Shown in pieces: positions 59,743-64,000 of a stretch of 64,000 bases of DNA (positions are counted from its first letter, which is position 1; each line of letters begins with the position of its first letter). Made by a program: the position numbers and the translations under genes. The DNA lies in NCBI GenBank assembly GCA_024635655.1, contig JAGXIL010000007.1, positions 124,001 through 188,000 on the forward strand, read 5' to 3'. The notes below the pieces were generated by a model. It was not told where the DNA came from, made no database searches, and worked only from the letters and a program-made list of their open reading frames with translations. The stretch comes from Gillisia sp. (lineage in GTDB: Bacteria > Bacteroidota > Bacteroidia > Flavobacteriales > Flavobacteriaceae).

Positions 59743-60258
59743 ATGTTCAATAAGAATATCAAAATAGTTTTAGCCGGATTAATTTTTGCGATTGCGATCT
59801 GGCAATTTGTACTTGGAAACATCGGAAACGGGATCATGTTCATCATGCTTTCTTCAATTTTTGTGTTCCTGTATTTCAAAAATGAAATGATATTAATGGC
59901 GTTTCTGAGACTGCGCAAACAGGATTTTCCCGGGGCTAAAAAATGGCTGGACAAAATCAGGGATCCTGAAACTGCTTTGACCCAAAAGCAACAGGGATAT
60001 TACTGGTACCTCCACGGTTTAATGTTATCCCAAACAAATATTACAAAAGCTGAAAAGCATTTTAAAAAGGCAATCAAACTAGGCCTTGCGATGGATCAGG
60101 ACCTTGCCATGGCAAAACTTAACCTTGCCGGAATTGCCATGACCAAACGTCGAAAGCGTGAGGCTCAGGGTCTTCTTACCGAGGCCAAGAAACTTGATAA
60201 GCACGGGATGCTAAAAGAGCAAATAACAATGATGAAACAACAAATGAAAAAGATATAA
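59743..60258 (+). CDS. Membrane-anchored TPR-like protein
   Basis: A 171-residue protein. Two hydrophobic helices (about 8-22 and 30-45) are followed by a cytoplasmic helical domain with tetratricopeptide-like repeats: GYYWYLHGLMLSQTNITKAE, then KAIKLGLAMDQDLAMAKLNL. I recall this family carrying the label DUF2892. It probably mediates protein contacts at the membrane; partner unknown. It stands alone, divergent from rpmH. Confidence 0.75.
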   Translation: MFNKNIKIVLAGLIFAIAIWQFVLGNIGNGIMFIMLSSIFVFLYFKNEMILMAFLRLRKQDFPGAKKWLDKIRDPETALTQKQQGYYWYLHGLMLSQTNITKAEKHFKKAIKLGLAMDQDLAMAKLNLAGIAMTKRRKREAQGLLTEAKKLDKHGMLKEQITMMKQQMKKI

Positions 60259-60362
60259 AATTTGAATTTGTTAAAAATTATATAACATTCACTTCACTCT
60301 GCATTTCATCCCTTATTTTTTACCGTTTAACGAATAAGTTTCGTCGTACTTTCCTACTTCTG

Positions 60363-60370
60363 TATTTTTG
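60363..60370 (+). promoter_or_regulatory. -7 box (TATTTTTG)
   Basis: Fits TAnnTTTG, 24 bp before the ATG at 60395. No clear -33 TTG. Confidence 0.45.
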
Positions 60371-60394
60371 CATTTATAACAGTAAATGCATTGA

Positions 60395-61102
60395 ATGGTA
60401 AGAAAATTACTAACTTTTTTATTAATTTTTACAGTTCAGTTTACATTTAGTCAGGAAGAGGAAAAAATGCTCTTTTCTGAAGCTTTAGCTATGCATTTGC
60501 CCAAATATGAAACCAAAGCAAAAGCAGCTTACATGTATCGGGATTTTGAAAAGGCGACTCAATTATTTGATTCTTTGGTAAAGAATCATTTAAACGGAAG
60601 CACTATGGACAATTTTAAGTTCAACCGACTGAAAAAATCATCTTCAGTTTCTCTCTACGATTTCAAAAAACCTGTATACCTCATTACTTATGCCTCCTGG
60701 TGTGTTACTACCAAAGGAGAAATACCAGCCTTAAATGAGCTGGCTGAAAAGTACAACGGAAAAATTGATTTCGTGGTTCTATTCTGGGATACACCTAAGG
60801 CCACAAAACGTGCCGCTAAGGATTACAATAAATATATAAATATTCTCTATGTTGATGAAATGGAGAATAAGGATGCCTTTGTTGTAAGCCAGCTAAAACA
60901 TTCTTTAGGCCTTCCTACAGTTTTTTTGTTAAATGAGAAAAAGGAAATTCAGGATATTAGAAGAGGTGTCACCCACTCTCTACAAAAAAGCCTGCAGGAA
61001 TCTAAAGATGTTAATTACAATTCCATATATGACGGTATCGCAAATCATCTTTTAAGCGGAGGAAGCCTTGGCCCCCAGTTGGATCCTGTAGCTTTAAATT
61101 AA
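60395..61102 (+). CDS. Exported thioredoxin-fold protein lacking the second active-site Cys
   Basis: A 235-residue secreted protein. Signal peptide 1-19 (FTFSQ cleavage), a helical region to about 85, then a TlpA/thioredoxin-like fold: VYLITYASWCVTTKGEIPAL with Cys103 where the family has WCxxC. The second position is Thr106, so there is no CxxC dithiol, and the cis-Pro stretch GLPTVFLL is kept. It is unlikely to be an ordinary disulfide reductase. It could trap mixed disulfides or bind partners through the fold. Confidence 0.82.
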   Translation: MVRKLLTFLLIFTVQFTFSQEEEKMLFSEALAMHLPKYETKAKAAYMYRDFEKATQLFDSLVKNHLNGSTMDNFKFNRLKKSSSVSLYDFKKPVYLITYASWCVTTKGEIPALNELAEKYNGKIDFVVLFWDTPKATKRAAKDYNKYINILYVDEMENKDAFVVSQLKHSLGLPTVFLLNEKKEIQDIRRGVTHSLQKSLQESKDVNYNSIYDGIANHLLSGGSLGPQLDPVALN

Positions 61103-61133
61103 ATTCACCAAAAATTTTCTCTGTCCCTTTACC

Positions 61134-62084
61134 TCAAATTTTCGTGTAATAACCTTTTTCCGGAATTTTTATTAAATATTCTTTACCCGATCCGTTATTC
61201 AAATGAGCTTCTCTTAACCATGGATTATGGAGCTTCAGGATCTTGTAATTAATTCCGTGAGTTCTGGCAAAGACAGCAAAGTCCTCTACAGGAGTATTTA
61301 CTTTTATTGTATAAGTTGGTATATTCTCGTACAAGTGTTCCTCTTCATAATTTAATCCATATTGTTTTGGGTTTTCCATGATCTCCTTAAGAGCAAGGAT
61401 CCTGAAAACATACCTGCCGGTTTCTTCTCCTAAAAGCAAATCGTAATATTCATTCACCCCCTGGCGTTCCATTTGGCGGGAAATTCCCCTGTCTCCTGCA
61501 TTGTATGCAGCCGCAGCTGCTGTCCAGCTGCCAAATTTAGCTTTAGATTTAAGGAAATATTGAGCGGCTACATGGGTAGCCTTTTCTATATGGTATCGTT
61601 CATCGACATTTGAATTGATCTCGAGTTTATAATCCTTACCCGTACCTTCCATGATCTGCCAGAAGCCGGTAGCCCGGGCAGGTGAAATTGCCTGAGTTAG
61701 GCTGCTTTCTATTACAGCAACATATTTAAGATCGTCTGGCACACCGTATTCTGCCAAAATAGGTTCAATAAGGGGAAAATATTTATTAGCACGTTTAATT
61801 AAAAGCAACGCGTTAGACTGCCAATAAGTGTTGACTAATAGTTCCCGGTCCATGCGTTCGTAAATATCCGGATCATCCAATGGCACCGGCTCCCCTGCAA
61901 AATTTAAATTTTCCGGCATAGGCAATGCATATACGTTATAGTCATTGGTATTTCCGGAGGTTATCTCTGAATTGGTGCTCTCCTCCCCTGCAACAGCTTC
62001 CGGAACCTCCTGGACCGCCTGGATGCTTATAGCTATTATTCCTATAAATCCGGTAGTCATCAATAGCATTTTCAAAATTTTCAT
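61134..62084 (-). CDS. Lytic transglycosylase, MltD-like
   Basis: Cleaves peptidoglycan glycan strands with 1,6-anhydro product. The 316-residue protein has a signal/anchor (1-24), a linker, and a SLT domain (about 112-230) with catalytic Glu126 in VAVIESSLT, ATGFWQIM and AAAAYNAGDRG near 190. The C-terminal part (about 255-316, YTIKVNTPVEDFAVFARTHG) looks like one LysM-type peptidoglycan-binding repeat. Its ATG overlaps the stop of the upstream hydrolase (ATGA), so the pair is coupled. Confidence 0.92.
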   Translation of the reverse strand: MKILKMLLMTTGFIGIIAISIQAVQEVPEAVAGEESTNSEITSGNTNDYNVYALPMPENLNFAGEPVPLDDPDIYERMDRELLVNTYWQSNALLLIKRANKYFPLIEPILAEYGVPDDLKYVAVIESSLTQAISPARATGFWQIMEGTGKDYKLEINSNVDERYHIEKATHVAAQYFLKSKAKFGSWTAAAAAYNAGDRGISRQMERQGVNEYYDLLLGEETGRYVFRILALKEIMENPKQYGLNYEEEHLYENIPTYTIKVNTPVEDFAVFARTHGINYKILKLHNPWLREAHLNNGSGKEYLIKIPEKGYYTKI

Positions 62085-62794
62085 ATTTGTTCTTTAATTT
62101 TATTTGTACTTGGAATTAATTTTCCTGTTTCAATAATTTCGGGTAAATGTTTGTTAAACCACCTAAACCTGTTAACGATCATAATGTGGGTACCTCCCTC
62201 GACAGTTATACAACCTTTAATGTATTTATGTGGAAAAACAAGATCATTATCCCCGTGAATATGGACCACATGCTCATTTGCTTTTTCACAATCCCATTCC
62301 ACCATATGCTTAATGGCCCAGTTCAGGTACTGATGGTTGCGCACAGACAAATATTTCCTATACAGGCGGGCTCGTTTCTTTAAAAAGTCATTAACTGCAA
62401 ATTTTTCAAAATGGTCTACATAATCCATTATACTTATAGGTAGTATTTTATGAAAACCGGTTTTTGCTGCAAATTGCATTCTTCTTGGGAGTTCATCCCT
62501 GCACTTCACACTTGAAATAATGATAAGCCTGCGAACTTTTATGTATTTGCTCATTTCCTGAACTACCACTCCCCCAAAAGAAACACCAATTAATACAATA
62601 TTATCGTGCTTCACATACCGGTTCATACGCTGTGCATAATCCTGTAATGTTTCATCTTTTATAGGGATGATCCACTCCAGCATATGCATTTCATACCTTT
62701 CTTTTGGCAGCTTAATATATTCAAAAATAGATGAATTTGCAGCCAGGCCGGGCATAAAATACACGTGTAGGATTTCTTTGTTGTCTGGTACCAT
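62081..62794 (-). CDS. Alpha/beta-hydrolase fold protein
   Basis: A 237-residue hydrolase. The oxyanion region reads YFMPGLAANSSIFEYI near residue 12, the nucleophile is Ser in IGVSFGGVVVQEM near 80, and the C-terminal His is likely in VEGGTHIMIVNR near 217, with Asp in HGDNDLVFPH near 195. Substrate unknown. The ATG 62794 was preferred to TTG 62803. It is translationally coupled to the lytic transglycosylase, which suggests but does not prove a cell-envelope role. Confidence 0.85.
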   Translation of the reverse strand: MVPDNKEILHVYFMPGLAANSSIFEYIKLPKERYEMHMLEWIIPIKDETLQDYAQRMNRYVKHDNIVLIGVSFGGVVVQEMSKYIKVRRLIIISSVKCRDELPRRMQFAAKTGFHKILPISIMDYVDHFEKFAVNDFLKKRARLYRKYLSVRNHQYLNWAIKHMVEWDCEKANEHVVHIHGDNDLVFPHKYIKGCITVEGGTHIMIVNRFRWFNKHLPEIIETGKLIPSTNKIKEQI

Positions 62795-62839
62795 GTACTT
62801 CAAAATAATTGCATAGGATCCTTATAGAAAAATCTTATC

Positions 62840-62871
62840 CAAAATTACTGGAATTTTTTAGGCTTTCCCAA
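62840..62871 (-). promoter_or_regulatory. Promoter of hydrolase-transglycosylase operon
   Basis: On the minus strand TTG (62871-62869), 21 bp, then TAATTTTG (62847-62840), followed by a leader of some 40 bases to the ATG at 62794. Confidence 0.65.
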
Positions 62872-63136
62872 ATTAGACCAGATTATAAAAATACTAAAAG
62901 TTTCCTGCTCTAAGGATCCAAAAAAACTTCAATTGCTTTATATAAATTAATCCGTTAACTTTGTGAACATATTATGATTAATAATTCAGGAGCATTTTTA
63001 AGTTTTTTCCATTACCTATTCAAATCCTCCTGATTCCGGAAAAGGTCTGCCGGATTATTAAAATAGTTATTTTTGAATTATATCCAACCATCTCAATTTT
63101 AATTATATCGTACCTACTAACTTAAAAACTACAAAG
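62872..63136. other. Intergenic region with two plus-strand -7 boxes and a 19-codon frame
   Basis: The gap runs from the hydrolase gene to the gene at 63137. On the plus strand TAACTTTG is at 62956-62963, and TATTTTTG at 63068-63075 lies about 60 bp before the next ATG. Between them is a short frame (ATG 62974 to TGA 63033). I see no RNA family. The second box probably drives the downstream gene; the first may start a short leader transcript. Confidence 0.4.
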
Positions 63137-63439
63137 ATGATTGATGAAAATATTGCAATTACCAAAAATGAATTTTTAAGACAATTTGAAGCTGTCTTAA
63201 AAGATGAATTGGTAACCGTTGAATATTCGCAGCAGGACCGGAAAATTTTTCTTACTAAACTTACAATGCCTGAATCTTTAAAAGAAGAAGGCTATTTGGA
63301 TCCTTTTCTGGAAAGCCTGTTGAGTGAAATAAAGGAAGGCACAGATCGCGTAGTACCAACAAGTCCTGAAATTGCAAAATTCATGCGTAAAAACCGCAGG
63401 AAATATAAAGACCTTTTACCTGTAGGGATCAACATTTAA
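63137..63439 (+). CDS. Small soluble protein, unknown function
   Basis: A 100-residue acidic/basic protein with no signal peptide or membrane segment. It opens with FLRQFEAVLKDELVTVEYSQ and has EEGYLDPFLESLLSEIKEGT, then a basic FMRKNRRKYKDLLPVGINI tail. I recall similar proteins of about 100 residues near GNAT-type acetyltransferases (YjdJ-like) in flavobacteria but see no acetyl-CoA motif, so I assign nothing. The 3' end overlaps the convergent mtaB gene by four bases. Confidence 0.65.
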   Translation: MIDENIAITKNEFLRQFEAVLKDELVTVEYSQQDRKIFLTKLTMPESLKEEGYLDPFLESLLSEIKEGTDRVVPTSPEIAKFMRKNRRKYKDLLPVGINI

Positions 63440-64000
63440 ACTCCTACCGAAGCCTTTAAATAAGAAAATCGTACTAAACCGTCTTCGTCGATTTTTTCCA
63501 GTGTAATGTCATGTAAGGTATTTACCAACCCAGGGTCCCAGGGGGTTTTTACCTTCACATAATTTTCAGTAAAACCGTGTATATAACCTTCTTTGTTCTC
63601 ACCTTCAAAAAGCACAGTATGAGTGGTTCCCAACTGGCTTTCGTAAAAAGCACGACGCTTTTTGGCAGAAAGGCCTCTTAGCATTTTTGAACGCTTCTTA
63701 CGTTGTTTAACCGGGACAACCTGATCCATAGAAGCTGCAGGGGTATTGTCCCTTTCTGAATATGCAAAAACATGCAGATAGGAAATATCCAGATCATTTA
63801 AAAAATGATATGTTTCCAGAAAATGTTCTTCTGTTTCTCCCGGAAATCCTACAATAACATCTACACCAATGCACGCTTGAGGCATCACAGATTTAATTTT
63901 TTCAACCCGGTCTACATACAGTTCTTTCATATACCTTCTCCTCATATTACGAAGAATAGTATTTGAACCGCTTTGCAGTGGAATATGAAAATGAGGGACA
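63436..64000 (-). CDS. mtaB: tRNA t6A37 methylthiotransferase MtaB (partial)
   Basis: The frame runs off the right edge; only the C-terminal about 188 residues are present. It begins within the radical-SAM barrel (VPHFHIPLQSGSN, typical of the MiaB/MtaB/RimO family) and has IGVDVIVGFPGETEEHF near 47, then SERDNTPA, and a C-terminal TRAM-like domain (about 130-188). MtaB methylthiolates t6A37 of tRNA. The choice of MtaB over MiaB rests on FAYSERDNTPAA and the short TRAM end, and is fairly but not fully sure. Confidence 0.88.
   Translation of the reverse strand, partial: VPHFHIPLQSGSNTILRNMRRRYMKELYVDRVEKIKSVMPQACIGVDVIVGFPGETEEHFLETYHFLNDLDISYLHVFAYSERDNTPAASMDQVVPVKQRKKRSKMLRGLSAKKRRAFYESQLGTTHTVLFEGENKEGYIHGFTENYVKVKTPWDPGLVNTLHDITLEKIDEDGLVRFSYLKASVGV

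Overview
The window is chromosomal DNA from a low-GC member of the Bacteroidota, almost certainly family Flavobacteriaceae and perhaps close to Gramella, Salegentibacter or Zunongwangia (the genus is a guess). The case rests on the gene families (DUF4252, DUF5916, DUF4290, DUF6146-like and DUF6787-like proteins, LuxC-like acyl-CoA reductase, TonB receptors) and on repeated promoters of the Bacteroidota type TTG-N19..23-TAnnTTTG. Several starts are TTG, and Shine-Dalgarno sequences are almost absent. There are no insertion sequences, phage genes, CRISPR arrays or rRNA; it reads as core chromosome with a few accessory envelope and uptake modules.

Layout. 1-4.7 kb: the end of an AraC regulator, a ferredoxin, then acyl-CoA reductase, serC and serA (serine synthesis). 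4.8-11.3 kb: envelope proteins, then a three-gene TonB uptake cassette whose receptor plug resembles ZnuD (small Cys/His protein, receptor, DxDxDG lipoprotein). 11.3-12.9 kb (minus): small membrane protein, folE, msrA. 13-24 kb: DUF5916 barrel protein, a LolD-type ATPase, a TIGR02757 protein, two soluble GAF histidine kinases, a BatA-type protein, a dihydroorotase-like protein without its metal ligands, DUF4870 and an esterase. 24-35 kb: MBL hydrolase, a large unrecognised conserved protein, murA with DUF4290 and DUF493, an ATPase-recQ-fmt operon, HU, YqgE, a class IV aminotransferase, a START-like protein and tRNA-Met(CAT).

35-45.5 kb: amino acid permease, an exported SAM methyltransferase, a sirtuin, purB, an ECF sigma/anti-sigma-like/DUF4252/DUF4252 operon, and divergently two tandem S41 protease lipoproteins. 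45.5-51 kb: a cobalamin locus, with btuB on the minus strand behind a B12 riboswitch and btuF-btuC-btuD on the plus strand. 51-64 kb: rmuC, a serine hydrolase, a small membrane protein, a thioesterase, a BASS transporter, DUF423, a lipocalin-like lipoprotein, rpmH-carB, a TPR-like protein, a thioredoxin-fold protein lacking its second cysteine, a hydrolase/lytic transglycosylase pair and the end of mtaB.

Most noteworthy: MurA has Asp in place of the fosfomycin-target Cys; the dihydroorotase-like protein has lost HxH; CarB ends before the allosteric domain; the ZnuD-like cassette; the sigma/DUF4252/S41 locus; and a terminator hairpin whose T-run abuts the next start codon. I did not find a clear-cut new defence or mobile system. 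The best candidates for undescribed biology are the metal-uptake cassette (about 7.7-11.3 kb) and the DUF4252/S41 locus (about 40-45.5 kb).
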